A stretch of 28,949 bases of DNA from CAZWKX01 sp964614095 (GTDB taxonomy: Bacteria; Actinomycetota; Acidimicrobiia; Spongiisociales; UBA11373), in the NCBI GenBank assembly GCA_964614095.1, contig CAZTJO010000022.1:1-28949 (forward strand), read 5' to 3'. The notes under the pieces were generated by a model, which saw only the letters and a list, made by a program, of their open reading frames with translations, made no database searches and was not told the DNA's origin. Made by a program: the position numbers and the translations under genes. Below are positions 17,116-26,152 of this stretch, piece after piece. Positions within the stretch are counted from its first letter, which is position 1, and each line of letters begins with the position of its first letter.

Positions 17116-18088
17116 ATGAAGGCGATTGTCCAGCACAAGTACGGCTCACCTGAAGTTCTTGAACTCCAGGACATCGATTTGCCGGTCGTGAAGGACAATG
17201 AGGTGCTGGTACGCGTCCACGCCGCGGCTGTGTACTCAGGTGACTGGGCCGTCATGAGAGGCCTGCCGTACATCATCCGCATGGGGTCCGGGCTGCTCAG
17301 GCCAAAGAACGGTGTTCGCGGAATGGATGTCGCAGGGCGTGTTGAGGCGGTCGGCAAGAACGTGAAGCAGCTTCAGCCAGGTGACGAGGTGTTCGGCGTG
17401 TGCCAGGGCGCCCTGGCCGAGTATGCGTGTGCTCGGGAGGACGGACTTGTCACCAAGCCGGCGGGCCGCACCTTTGAGCAGGCTGCGGCCATACCCATCG
17501 CTGCTTTGACCGCCCTCCACGCTCTTCGCGACAAAGGAAAGGTACAGCCGGGGCAGAAGGTTTTGGTCAACGGTGCGTCGGGAGGCGTGGGCCACTTCGC
17601 CGTGCAGATCGCCAAATCGTTCGGAGCAGAAGTGACCGGCGTATGCAGCACGAGGAACCTGGACATGGTCCGATCGATCGGCGCCGACCGTGTCATCGAC
17701 TACACCCAAGAGGACTTCACCCAGGGTGGGCCGCGCTACGACTTGATCCTCGACAATGTGGCGAATCATTCGTTTTCGGACTGCCGACGTGCCCTCACCT
17801 CCCAGGGGATTCTTGTACCCAACAACGGAACCTCGGGCGGTCGCTGGATCGGACGGTTCGTGGGTCGCGCTGTCAAGGCGCTTGTGATGTCACCGTTTGT
17901 GCGCCAGAGGCTGCGCCCGTTTGTTTCGACGGAGAAACAGAGCGGACCTGGTGGTCCTCAAGGAGCTCATCGAAGCTGGCGAGGTCACACGGGTCATCGA
18001 CAGGTTGTACCCGCTGAGCGAGACCCCTGAGGCAATCGGCTATGTCGGAAAGGGTCACGCTCGAGGAAAAGTCGTCATCGCCGTGTGA
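17116..18088 (+). pseudogene. Frameshifted MDR-family NAD(P)H oxidoreductase (quinone reductase-like)
   Basis: Medium-chain dehydrogenase/reductase without zinc ligands. The first frame (to about 17945) has the GroES-like domain MKAIVQHKYGSPEVLELQDI, then GMDVAGRVEAVGKNV and the Rossmann motif VNGASGGVGHFAVQIAKSFG. After RPFVSTEKQ the family's usual C-terminus appears in the next frame: ADLVVLKELIEAGEVTRVID, LYPLSETPEAIGY and GHARGKVVIAV, stopping at 18088. One extra base (or loss of two) near 17938-17945 explains this. As written, the first frame ends at 18030 with an unrelated tail lacking this strand and helix. ATG 17116 is chosen for the standard MKAIVQ start and an AGGAAA 8 nt upstream; ATG 17113 is adjacent. 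A sequencing indel cannot be excluded. Confidence 0.8.
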
Positions 18089-18376
18089 TGCACGGGCCAC
18101 CGCTCAGATCACACGATCTCGCTGCAATACGCTCACAACGCCACATTGCCGCAGCTACCCACGCCCAACCGCAGCAGATCAATCAGCGGGCCTTGATCGT
18201 CCGCCGCATCGACGAACTCGACCTCGAAGAACAGATTTACAGTCTCAGCACTCCTGTCAACACTTCGCCAGGCTGGGGGCTCTGGTTGGAGCATCCGGCG
18301 TCGGGGTGAACCAGCTCACTGTTCACTTCATACGCTCTCTGCGGCGTACCCTGGCGGCAACTGGGGAGGACAGGCT

Positions 18377-18796
18377 GTGGACCATCCTCATGCGCTGCTC
18401 GGCGCCGCCGTCGGCCTGTTGGTTGCTCTCGCCGTCGCCTGCTCTGGCGACGGGCCGGCCGCAGCCCCCTCCACGGCGGTGCCCACCACTACCTTCACGC
18501 CGCGGCTGGGTGACCTGACGTCTTTCCCCTCCGACCTGCTGCCCGCCGGGTGCGCCGCAGAGACGACCCGTGGCCTGGCCGTTTTCGAAGCCGCCCTGGA
18601 GGCCGAGCCGACGCTGGAGGAACTCTGCGCCGTCATCGGTCCACCCGACTGGGTTACGGGCAGCGGCTTGTTGATCGCCGTCTACGACCTAGACGATGGT
18701 GGGCAGATCTTTGCTGCCTATGGAGGCGGGGGGCCCCTGGTTTACGCCCGTTGGCTGGGACCCGACGGTGAGGTGCGGTGGCTGGTCGGCGGGTGA
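18377..18796 (+). CDS. Small putative lipoprotein
   Basis: 139-residue product with a short N-terminus, hydrophobic stretch ALLGAAVGLLVALAVAC and then SGDGPAAAPSTAVPTTTF, which fits a lipobox with Cys22 followed by a low-complexity linker. The -3 residue is Ala rather than the usual Leu, so lipidation is probable, not certain. The mature part (about 45-139) has two Cys (CAAETTRG and LCAVIGPPDWV) that could form a disulfide, plus aromatic strands VYDLDDGGQIFAAYGG and LVYARWLGPDGEVRWLVGG. It looks like a small beta-rich domain I do not recognise. GTG 18377 has GGGGAGG about 8 nt upstream. It stands alone. Confidence 0.6.
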   Translation: MDHPHALLGAAVGLLVALAVACSGDGPAAAPSTAVPTTTFTPRLGDLTSFPSDLLPAGCAAETTRGLAVFEAALEAEPTLEELCAVIGPPDWVTGSGLLIAVYDLDDGGQIFAAYGGGGPLVYARWLGPDGEVRWLVGG

Positions 18797-18948
18797 GCAC
18801 CCCTTCGACTTCCTGTGGCGCCGGCCGGCCGCCCAGCAATCGGGGCCGGCATTGTTGTACGCAGCATCTCAACCCACGGCGCCCTCGATCCCCAAGAATC
18901 CGCTGACCAACTTTCTACAGAGGTCCTTCAGCACTTCTGACCTCGTCA

Positions 18949-18980
18949 CCACCGCCGACACGTTGCCGTGTCGGCGGTGG
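18949..18980. terminator. Perfect 14-bp GC-rich hairpin with 4-nt loop
   Basis: CCACCGCCGACACG (18949-18962), loop TTGC, then the exact reverse complement (18967-18980). It lies 152 bp after the lipoprotein stop and 73 bp before the histidine phosphatase. No T-run follows on either strand. Actinobacterial terminators often lack one, so a transcription barrier between these plus-strand genes is the simplest reading. Confidence 0.55.
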
Positions 18981-19053
18981 CCTTGGCGTCGGTTAGTAGT
19001 CAACGCCGGCACTATCTCATCTACCCTTCTCGCTCCAACGGTCGGGAAGACGC

Positions 19054-20271
19054 ATGAAGGAGATCCATTTCGTTCGCCACGGGCAGACGGCGGCCAACGC
19101 GGCCGGCGTGTGGCAGGGCCAGAGCGACGATCCCCTCAGCGAATCAGGGCTTCTCGAGGTGGAAGCCCTGGGGCGGCGGCTCGACGGCCACTCATACGAC
19201 GTTGTGGTGGCGTCGGATCTGCGCCGTGCCATGGCGACGGCGGCGGGCGCGGGTTTCAACGCCAAGGCTGACGCGGCGTGGAGCGAGATCGACGTGGGCC
19301 AGTGGGAGGGCCTCTCCCGGGAGGAAGTGGCGAGACACCACCCCGAAGACATGGCGGGCCTGATGCGGGGAGACGAGGTGCGGCTCGGAGGGGGCGAGAC
19401 TTGGCAGGAGTTCTGTGCCCGTGTCGACAGGGCGCTGGCCGCGCTGCTCGCCCGGCTGGAGGACGGCGGGCGCGCCCTGGTCGTCACCCACGGCGGCGTG
19501 GTGTACGCCATCGTTTCCAAGCTGCTCGGCTTTCGCGAACAGGGACGTCCTTGGCCCATCAACCACCCCCGTAACGCCTCGGTGACGGTTGTCACCTTTG
19601 GCGAATCGCTGCAGCTCCAGGTGCTCAACGATGCCACCCATGTGGCGGCGGCTCCTCCGGCGGCCGAGGGCGACACCGTGGTCGCATTGGTGCGGCATGG
19701 GGAATCGCAGGCCAATTTGGAACAGCGGTGGCAGGGTCTGGCGGACGGGCCTCTCACCGACAGGGGCCTGTGCCAGGGCGCCGATCTGGCTGATTGGTAC
19801 GGCCCGGTCGATCATGTGTACAGCTCCCATCTGCAGCGGGCGCGGCTGACCGCAGAAGCGTTTGCTGCCAAGCTTGGCCTTGGGGTGACGGTGAGGCACG
19901 ACCTTCACGAGATCGCTTTTGGCACCTGGGAGAACCTCACCCCGGACGAGATCGCGGCTCGCGATCCACAGGGTTGGGCAGCATTCCGCGATGAGGGCAA
20001 GGACGTGCCCCGTGGCCACAGCGGTGAGACCTTTGCCGCGGCGGTGCAGCGCCTGGCTTCTGCCGTGGCCGACATTGCCGCAGCTCATGTCGGCGAGCGG
20101 GTGGCCGTTGTGTCGCACGGAGGCGTCATCCGCGGCTTTGTGGGCCGGGTTGTAGGCCTCGATCACCACACTCGCCTGCGCTTCGGCAACCCGGGGAACA
20201 CCTCGGTGGCCCACTTACGCGTTTACCCGGAACGGCCGGTGCTCGTGGACTACAACCTCGGCGTAGCCTGA
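19054..20271 (+). CDS. Tandem two-domain histidine phosphatase (phosphoglycerate mutase superfamily)
   Basis: 405-residue cytoplasmic protein made of two complete histidine phosphatase domains. Domain 1 (about 1-190): VRHGQT with His9, SDLRRAMATA, EIDVGQWEG and VTHGGVV. Domain 2 (about 208-405): VRHGES with His215, SSHLQRARLTAEAF, EIAFGTWENL and VSHGGVI. Both keep the RHG nucleophile, the second Arg, the acid Glu and the second His, so both could be active. The usual protein of this family is a single ~200-residue domain; tandem versions are uncommon. Substrate cannot be read from the sequence; sugar phosphates or phospholipid precursors are possible because a PimB-like mannosyltransferase follows 7 bp downstream. 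ATG 19054 has GGGAAG 6 nt upstream, and a TACCCT box at 19022-19027 could be its -10. Confidence 0.9.
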   Translation: MKEIHFVRHGQTAANAAGVWQGQSDDPLSESGLLEVEALGRRLDGHSYDVVVASDLRRAMATAAGAGFNAKADAAWSEIDVGQWEGLSREEVARHHPEDMAGLMRGDEVRLGGGETWQEFCARVDRALAALLARLEDGGRALVVTHGGVVYAIVSKLLGFREQGRPWPINHPRNASVTVVTFGESLQLQVLNDATHVAAAPPAAEGDTVVALVRHGESQANLEQRWQGLADGPLTDRGLCQGADLADWYGPVDHVYSSHLQRARLTAEAFAAKLGLGVTVRHDLHEIAFGTWENLTPDEIAARDPQGWAAFRDEGKDVPRGHSGETFAAAVQRLASAVADIAAAHVGERVAVVSHGGVIRGFVGRVVGLDHHTRLRFGNPGNTSVAHLRVYPERPVLVDYNLGVA

Positions 20272-20278
20272 GGGCGCC

Positions 20279-21373
20279 GTGCGCCTCCTTCTCGTTACCA
20301 ACGACTATCCGCCGAAGCCGGGCGGGATCCAGCAGTACCTAGGCAGTCTCATGGTCGCGTTCACCGGCGAGACTCGGGTGCTGGCGCCCGTCGACGATGG
20401 TGACGATCTTGGTGTGGTGCGCGCCGAGCGGTCGTTTCTCTGGCCGACCCGGCGGGTACGACGCTGGGTGGAGGGGCACATCGCCGAATACCGGCCCGAT
20501 GTGGTGTTGTTCGGGGCGCCGCACCCGCTGGCTGTGATGGGCCCGGCCCTGCGTCGGACGACGGGCGTTCCCTACGGGGTGGTCTGCTACGGCGCCGAAG
20601 TCACCATCCCCGCCGCCTTCCCGGTGACCCGTCAGCTGCTGCGTTTTGCGCTGCGGAGAGCAGATGTCGTTTTTGGGCTGTCGCGATTCACCTGCGCCCG
20701 AGTGGAGCGGCTGGCACAGCGGCCGGTCCTGTACCTGGGCGGGGCCGTCGAATCCACGTTCTCTCCCGGGCCGTCTTTGCCCGACGATCCGGTGGTGGGC
20801 TGTGTCAGTCGGTTTGTGCCCCGCAAAGGGCAGCGGCGGGTGTTGCAGGCGGCGGCACGTCTGCGCGCCGAGGGGCACCGCGTCTCGGTGCTGCTCGTGG
20901 GGAAGGGCCGCGACGAGAGGAACCTGCGGCGGTTCGCCGAGAAGCTGGAGGTGCCTACCCGATTTGAGGTAGCCGTGCCCTGGGAGAGGCTGCCTTCGCT
21001 GTACCGGGAGATGACGCTGTTCGCCATGCCCTGCCGCTCACGCTGGTTTGGGCTCGAGGTGGAGGGTCTGGGTCTCGTTTTCCTCGAGGCGTCGGCGACG
21101 GGCCTGCCCGTCCTGGCCGGCGGCTCCGGAGGCGCGCCGGAGACGGTGCTGCCGGGTGTGAGCGGTTTCATCGTTGCCGACGACGAAGCGCTCGAGGAGG
21201 GTTTGCGTCTGCTGCTGCATGATCCGGCCCGGGCCGGCGAGATGGGTCGTGCCGGTCGGGAACGTGTGCTGGCGGAACACACCTGGCAGGCGGTCGCCGA
21301 GCGGCTGCAGAAAGGTCTCTTGGAGGCCTGCGATGGGCGCCGATCCCGGCCCGGTGCCGGAAAAACGTCTTGA
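20279..21373 (+). CDS. GT4 glycosyltransferase, PimB-like (phosphatidylinositol mannosyltransferase)
   Basis: 364-residue GT-B fold enzyme at the cytoplasmic face of the membrane. The N-terminal acceptor domain begins MRLLLVTNDYPPKPGGIQQY, the typical nucleotide after TNDxPPxxGGIQ for PimB-type mannosyltransferases. The donor domain contains VGCVSRFVPRKGQ, then FAMPCRSRWFGLEVEGLG with the EX7E-type segment and VFLEASATGLPVLAGGSGGA for GDP-sugar binding. The product likely transfers mannose to phosphatidylinositol (mono)mannoside in glycolipid synthesis, as in Corynebacterium and Mycobacterium PimB; exact acceptor is inferred. GTG 20279 is 7 bp after the phosphatase stop, so they are probably co-transcribed. 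The TTGACA of the topA promoter candidate overlaps its stop codon. Confidence 0.85.
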   Translation: MRLLLVTNDYPPKPGGIQQYLGSLMVAFTGETRVLAPVDDGDDLGVVRAERSFLWPTRRVRRWVEGHIAEYRPDVVLFGAPHPLAVMGPALRRTTGVPYGVVCYGAEVTIPAAFPVTRQLLRFALRRADVVFGLSRFTCARVERLAQRPVLYLGGAVESTFSPGPSLPDDPVVGCVSRFVPRKGQRRVLQAAARLRAEGHRVSVLLVGKGRDERNLRRFAEKLEVPTRFEVAVPWERLPSLYREMTLFAMPCRSRWFGLEVEGLGLVFLEASATGLPVLAGGSGGAPETVLPGVSGFIVADDEALEEGLRLLLHDPARAGEMGRAGRERVLAEHTWQAVAERLQKGLLEACDGRRSRPGAGKTS

Positions 21374-21398
21374 CATAGCGCCTCCGGACACGTAAATG
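21370..21398 (+). promoter_or_regulatory. Candidate topA promoter
   Basis: A perfect TTGACA (21370-21375) overlaps the preceding gene's TGA. A 17-nt spacer leads to TAAATG (21393-21398), a poor -10. Transcription would start near 21405, leaving a leader of about 47 nt with AGAGG before topA. Confidence 0.4.
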
Positions 21399-21451
21399 TC
21401 TGTGGCGTTCCCCACCTCGACCCCGGCGGTCGGCTGCCGCCAGAGGCCACC

Positions 21452-24037
21452 ATGAAGCTCGTGATCGTCGAATCTCCGGCCAAGGCACGGACCATTTCCG
21501 GGTTCTTGGGCGATGAATACGTCGTTGAGTCGTCCGTCGGGCATGTGCGTGATTTGCCGCGCAACGCCGGTGACGTCCCGGCGACCCACAAGGATGAGGA
21601 GTGGGCCCGTCTTGGGGTCGATACCGCCAACGATTTCAGGACGCTCTATGTGGTGCCCAAGGAGAAGAAGGGCCAGATCACCAAGCTGCGCAAGCTGCTG
21701 GCCGAGGCCGATGAGCTGTTCCTGGCGACGGATGAGGACCGTGAGGGGGAGTCGATCGCCTGGCACCTGACCGAGGTGCTGAACCCCAGGATCCCGGTGC
21801 AGCGTATGGTGTTCCACGAGATTACCCGGCAGGCCATCGAGGAGGCGCTCCGGGAGCCGAGAGAGCTGGACCGGCGCCTCGTCGACGCCCAAGAGACGCG
21901 GCGAGTTCTCGACCGGCTCTTCGGCTATGAGGTGTCGCCGGTGTTGTGGAAGATCGTGCGGCGCGGCCTTTCTGCAGGGCGGGTGCAGAGTCCGGCCATC
22001 CGTATCGTCGTCGACAGGGAGCGGGAGCGGATCCGCTTCCGCCCGGCCTCGTTCTGGGACATCGAAGGCCGGTTTGCCACGACCGCGGGCGAGCGGGGGA
22101 GCTTCCGCGCCGCCCTGGTTGCGCTTGACGGCGCCCGTATTGCCAGCGGCAAGGACTTCGGTGCCACCGGGGAGTTGAAGAATGGGTCGGCCGCCGTGCT
22201 CGACCAGGCCGAGGCCGGCGCGCTGGTTGACGATCTTGCCGGAGCCGACTTCACCGTTCGCTCGGTGGAGCGCAAGCCTTACCGGCGTTCTCCCTACGAA
22301 CCCTTCCGCACCTCGACGCTGCAACAGGAGGCGGGGCGCCAGTTGCGCTTCACCTCGCAGCGCACCATGCAAGTGGCGCAGCGCCTCTACGAGAACGGGT
22401 ACATCACCTACATGCGCACCGATTCCATCTCGCTCTCGGAGACGGCAGTGGCGGCTGCACGCTCGGTGGTGACCCGGCTGTTCGGCTCCGACTACCTGCC
22501 GAAATCGCCGCGCAGCTATCGGAGCAAGGTGAAGAATGCCCAAGAGGCTCACGAGGCCATCCGGCCCGCCGGTGACAGCTTCCGCAGCCCGGAGTCGGTG
22601 GCGGGCGGCTTGGGCGCCGACGAGGCCCGGCTCTATGAGCTGATCTGGAAGCGCACGGTGGCTTCACAAATGGCAGACGCCATCGGAGAGAGTGTCCAGG
22701 TGCGACTGGGCGCTCGATCGGCATCGGGACGTGATGCCGAATTCGGCACCTCCGGCAAGGTGATCACCTTCCCGGGTTTCCTCCGTGTCTACGTGGAGCG
22801 TTCCGACGACCCCGACGCCGAGATGGAGGATCAGGAGAGACGCCTGCCCGCCATGGTCGAGGGCGATGCTCTGGCGGTGGAATCACTCGAGGCAAAGGGC
22901 CACGAGACCAAGCCTCCGTATCGTTACACCGAGGCGTCACTGGTACGACGCCTGGAGGAGCTGGGCATCGGGAGGCCTTCCACCTACGCCTCCATCATTG
23001 GCACCATCCAAGAACGCGGCTATGTCTGGAAGAAGGGCTCGGCGCTGATCCCGACGTTTACCGCCTTTGCCACCGTGCGCCTGCTGGAGAAGCAGTTCGA
23101 TGAGCTGGTCGACTACGCCTTCACCGCACGGATGGAGGACGATCTCGACCTGATCGCCTCGGGTGAGGCGGAGATGGTGCCCTATCTCTCGGACTTCTAC
23201 TTCGGCGACGGCCATGCCGGCCTCGTCGATCTTGTGGCCCGGGCTCTGGAGCAAGCCGATCCTCGGGAGGTGAACGCGATACCCATCGGTGGGCCCGAGG
23301 GCGAGATCACGGTGAGGGTGGGCCGCTACGGGCCCTTCCTGGAGCGGGAAGAGGGCCGGGTGAGCATCCCCGACGACTTGCCGCCCGACGAGTTGACCGT
23401 CGAGAAGGCGGAGGAGCTGCTCGAAGAGCCCAACGGAGACCGCGTGCTCGGCGTCGATCCCGAAACCGGGCACGAGATCTTCGCCCGCACCGGACGTTTT
23501 GGGCCCTACGTTCAGCTGGGCAAGGCAGACGAAACCGCCGGCAAACCCAAGACGGCATCTCTTTTTGCGTCGATGTCGCTGGATACGGTGACGCTGGAGG
23601 AGGCACTGAGCCTGTTGGAGCTGCCTCGTGTGGTGGGCAACGATCCCGAGGGCGAGGAGATCACCGCCCACAACGGCCGCTACGGCCCGTATCTCAGGAA
23701 GAGTGGTGAGACCCGCAGCCTCAGTTCGGAGGAACGAATTTTCACCATCAGCCTCCCCGAGGCGCTCGCTTTGTTCGCCCAGCCGAAACCCCGGCGCGGG
23801 GCACAATCGACGCCCCCGCTGCGTGAGCTGGGTGTCGATCCCGATACCGGCTGCACCGTTGTGGTCAAGGACGGGCGGTTTGGCCCTTATGTCACCGATG
23901 GCTCGGTGAACGCCTCCCTACGGCGCCAGGATTCTGTGGACAGCATCACCCTGGAGCGTGCCGGCGAGTTGCTTCGGGCCCGGCGCGAGAAGCTCGAGTC
24001 CGAGGGCAAAGAGGTCAAGCCCTGTTCCAAGGCCTAG
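21452..24037 (+). CDS. topA: DNA topoisomerase I (type IA)
   Basis: Relaxes negative supercoils through a transient 5'-phosphotyrosine single-strand break. The 861-residue product starts MKLVIVESPAKARTISGFLG (Toprim), has the metal-binding TDEDREGES, and the catalytic Tyr320 in ITYMRTDS. The C-terminal region (about 600-861) has no zinc-finger Cys clusters. Instead it holds four repeats, each with D[PE]xxG and GRxGPxL or GRxGPYV: VGRYGPFLE, TGRFGPYVQ, NGRYGPYLR and DGRFGPYVT, as in actinobacterial enzymes, followed by a basic tail. ATG 21452 has AGAGG 6 nt upstream. MFS, tmk and holB follow in the same direction, the usual chromosome-maintenance block of this lineage. Confidence 0.97.
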   Translation: MKLVIVESPAKARTISGFLGDEYVVESSVGHVRDLPRNAGDVPATHKDEEWARLGVDTANDFRTLYVVPKEKKGQITKLRKLLAEADELFLATDEDREGESIAWHLTEVLNPRIPVQRMVFHEITRQAIEEALREPRELDRRLVDAQETRRVLDRLFGYEVSPVLWKIVRRGLSAGRVQSPAIRIVVDRERERIRFRPASFWDIEGRFATTAGERGSFRAALVALDGARIASGKDFGATGELKNGSAAVLDQAEAGALVDDLAGADFTVRSVERKPYRRSPYEPFRTSTLQQEAGRQLRFTSQRTMQVAQRLYENGYITYMRTDSISLSETAVAAARSVVTRLFGSDYLPKSPRSYRSKVKNAQEAHEAIRPAGDSFRSPESVAGGLGADEARLYELIWKRTVASQMADAIGESVQVRLGARSASGRDAEFGTSGKVITFPGFLRVYVERSDDPDAEMEDQERRLPAMVEGDALAVESLEAKGHETKPPYRYTEASLVRRLEELGIGRPSTYASIIGTIQERGYVWKKGSALIPTFTAFATVRLLEKQFDELVDYAFTARMEDDLDLIASGEAEMVPYLSDFYFGDGHAGLVDLVARALEQADPREVNAIPIGGPEGEITVRVGRYGPFLEREEGRVSIPDDLPPDELTVEKAEELLEEPNGDRVLGVDPETGHEIFARTGRFGPYVQLGKADETAGKPKTASLFASMSLDTVTLEEALSLLELPRVVGNDPEGEEITAHNGRYGPYLRKSGETRSLSSEERIFTISLPEALALFAQPKPRRGAQSTPPLRELGVDPDTGCTVVVKDGRFGPYVTDGSVNASLRRQDSVDSITLERAGELLRARREKLESEGKEVKPCSKA

Positions 24038-24053
24038 ATCCCTGCCCCTCTGA

Positions 24054-24059
24054 TACGCT
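24054..24059 (+). promoter_or_regulatory. -10 box for leaderless MFS-tmk-holB mRNA
   Basis: TACGCT ends 6 nt before GTG 24066, which has no ribosome site. This is the same geometry as the TACAAT box before the trk operon and would place the first transcribed base on the start codon, 28 bp after topA ends. Confidence 0.55.
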
Positions 24060-24065
24060 CTCGGG

Positions 24066-25550
24066 GTGACCGAGCCGCCTCCACGCTCCACTTGGGCCCT
24101 GATGAAGTCGGGCCCGTTTTCTCGTCTGTGGCAGGCCGGTCTGGTGAGCAGCACCGGCGACTGGATTGGGATCCTCGCCACCCTGTCGCTCGCCGAAGAG
24201 CTGGCCGGTGGCAGCGGCATCGTGCTGGCGCTGGTGTCGCGCATCCTGCCCGGGCTTTTCTTCGCCGCTGTCGGCGGAGTCATCGCCGATCGAGTCAATC
24301 GCAAGTACGCCATGATCACGGTCGAGGTTGGCCGGGCCGCGCTCGTGTTCAGTCTCGTGTGGGCTCAGTCCATCCAGTACCTCGTGATGGTGAATCTGGC
24401 CCTGGAAGGGCTGACACTCGTCTTCCAACCGGCGAAGGAGGCCAGCGTGCCCACACTCGTTCAGAAGAACGAGCTGGTGCAGGCCAACAGTCTCTCCCTG
24501 AGCGCCGCCTACGGCACCTTCCCGCTGGGCGCCGCCCTCTTTCTGCTCGTCGCCCCGTTTGGCCCTCACTTCACCATGTGGGGATCGATCTCCGGCGACC
24601 ACGGCCACGAGGCGCTTGCCTTCCTGGTCGACTCCTTCACCTACTTGGCGTCGGCGGCATTCATCTTCACTCTGCCCATGGGGCGCCGGCACCTTCCGGA
24701 GGAGCGCAGGCGCCGAGGCCGGATGAACCTGATGGCGCCGCTGCGGGACCTGCGAGACGGAATCGTGTTCATCGCCACCCACCGCCGGCTACGGCCGGTG
24801 GTGTTAGCTTTCACCGCAGCCCTTGCCGGCGGCGGCATCGTCGTTGTGTTGGGCAAGCCCTACTCCAAGGACGTGCTCGATGCGGGCAGCGCTGGTTTCC
24901 CCGCCCTGCTCACCGCCTTTGGGCTGGGTGCCGGTCTGGGCATCGTGCTCGTCACCATCTTTGGCCCCCGGCTGCAGCACAAAGACGTCTCTTTCTCGTT
25001 TGCCCTGCTCATCACCGGCTTCGCTCTCGGCGCCGCCGGACTCGTCAAGACCATCTTTGGCGGCGTGGGCTGGATCTCGGTGATGGGGCTGGGGGCCGGC
25101 TCCGCCTACGTACTCGGCTTCGCTCATCTGCACGAACAAGCGGTCGACGAAGTACGCGGGCGGACCTTCGCCGCCCTCTTCTCCCTCATGCGCATCGGTC
25201 TGCTCACCTCGATGGCGGTGGCTCTTCCGCTTGCCGTCGTCCTCGGCAACCGGCTGCCGGGCATACTTTCCGAAGGAATGCGGATGGTGCTCCTGGTCGG
25301 CGGCAGCGTCATCTTCTTCAGTGGGACCTTGGCGCTGTGGAGGGTGCGCAAGCTGCTTGCAGAGCTGGGGCACATCGAGCGCCGCACCGCCCTCGAGGCG
25401 GTGACCGGTGCCTTTCGGGACTACCGGCGGTCGGCGGCCGGCGAACAGGTGAACAACGATGATGAGACCGTCGAGACTGCCGACGATCGGGTCGAGGCAG
25501 CAGATGGGACCGGTGCGGAGATCGGCGAGGAGGAGGACATAGAGGAATGA
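24066..25550 (+). CDS. MFS transporter (EntS/MFS_3-like)
   Basis: 494-residue polytopic protein with about 10-12 membrane segments, probably an exporter. The N-terminus, SGPFSRLWQAGLVSSTGDWI, fits the MFS_3 start (FRxLWxGxxxSxxGD). The loop between TM2 and TM3 is GGVIADRVNRKYAMI, a form of the DRxxRR signature. The segment PAKEASVPTLVQKNELVQAN is the usual loop of the EntS family. The C-terminus (about 460-494) is a strongly acidic cytoplasmic tail (DDETVETADDRVEAADG and EEEDIEE). Substrate is unknown. GTG 24066 is chosen for the TACGCT box at leaderless spacing. Its stop overlaps the tmk start (ATGA), so tmk translation is coupled to it. Confidence 0.88.
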   Translation: MTEPPPRSTWALMKSGPFSRLWQAGLVSSTGDWIGILATLSLAEELAGGSGIVLALVSRILPGLFFAAVGGVIADRVNRKYAMITVEVGRAALVFSLVWAQSIQYLVMVNLALEGLTLVFQPAKEASVPTLVQKNELVQANSLSLSAAYGTFPLGAALFLLVAPFGPHFTMWGSISGDHGHEALAFLVDSFTYLASAAFIFTLPMGRRHLPEERRRRGRMNLMAPLRDLRDGIVFIATHRRLRPVVLAFTAALAGGGIVVVLGKPYSKDVLDAGSAGFPALLTAFGLGAGLGIVLVTIFGPRLQHKDVSFSFALLITGFALGAAGLVKTIFGGVGWISVMGLGAGSAYVLGFAHLHEQAVDEVRGRTFAALFSLMRIGLLTSMAVALPLAVVLGNRLPGILSEGMRMVLLVGGSVIFFSGTLALWRVRKLLAELGHIERRTALEAVTGAFRDYRRSAAGEQVNNDDETVETADDRVEAADGTGAEIGEEEDIEE

Positions 25551-26152
25551 CTCGACGCTATGTCGCCTTTGAGGGCATCGACGGTGCCGGCAAGACGACG
25601 GTGGCGCGTGCCGTTGCCGACCGCCTCGAAGACCACGGCTTTGATGTCCTCTGGGTGCGAGAACCGGGGGGCACTCCCACCGGCGAGGCTATTCGGCGGA
25701 TCCTGCTGGGCCGCGACGGCGTTCTCAGCGATTGGACCGAGGCCCTTCTTTTTGCCGCGGCCCGGGCCCAGCTCGCCGCAGAGGTGGTGGGGCCGGCTCT
25801 TGAGGCGGGCCGGCCCGTGGTCAGCGATCGCAGCGTGTACTCGTCGCTTGCCTACCAGGGCGGGGCCCGCGGATTGGGCATCGATGAGGTTCGCCGGGTC
25901 AACGAAGAGGGTCTCGGTGGCGTCTGGCCCGAGCTGGTGGTGCTGCTACGGATCGAGCCCGCCGCCGGGCTGGCCCGCGAGGATGGAACAGATCGCATCA
26001 GCGTGGAGGGGGTCGATCTCCAGGCACGTGTCGCCGCCGCCTACGACGCTCTTGTTGCGGCAGAACCGGAGCGGTTTGCCGTTGTTGATGCGGCCCACGG
26101 TTTCGACGAGGTGGTTGATGCAGCGGTGGAGGAGGTTCTGGCGAGGTGGTGA
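25547..26152 (+). CDS. tmk: Thymidylate kinase
   Basis: Phosphorylates dTMP to dTDP with ATP, supplying dTTP. The 201-residue product has P-loop GIDGAGKTT (10-18), REPGGTPTGEAIRRILL for dTMP binding, the DR motif at D94-R95 (SDRSVYSSLAYQG), and a LID-like EDGTDRISVEG. Length is normal. The ATG overlaps the MFS stop as ATGA, and its end overlaps holB by 7 bp. Coupling of tmk with the delta-prime gene is common in bacteria and links precursor supply with replication. Confidence 0.96.
   Translation: MTRRYVAFEGIDGAGKTTVARAVADRLEDHGFDVLWVREPGGTPTGEAIRRILLGRDGVLSDWTEALLFAAARAQLAAEVVGPALEAGRPVVSDRSVYSSLAYQGGARGLGIDEVRRVNEEGLGGVWPELVVLLRIEPAAGLAREDGTDRISVEGVDLQARVAAAYDALVAAEPERFAVVDAAHGFDEVVDAAVEEVLARW

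Noticed and set aside
18085..18309. 74-codon plus-strand frame after the MDR gene
   Set aside because: Good third-position GC in part (RALIVRRIDELDLEEQ) but no ribosome site or family, and the opposite strand is also partly open; not enough to call.
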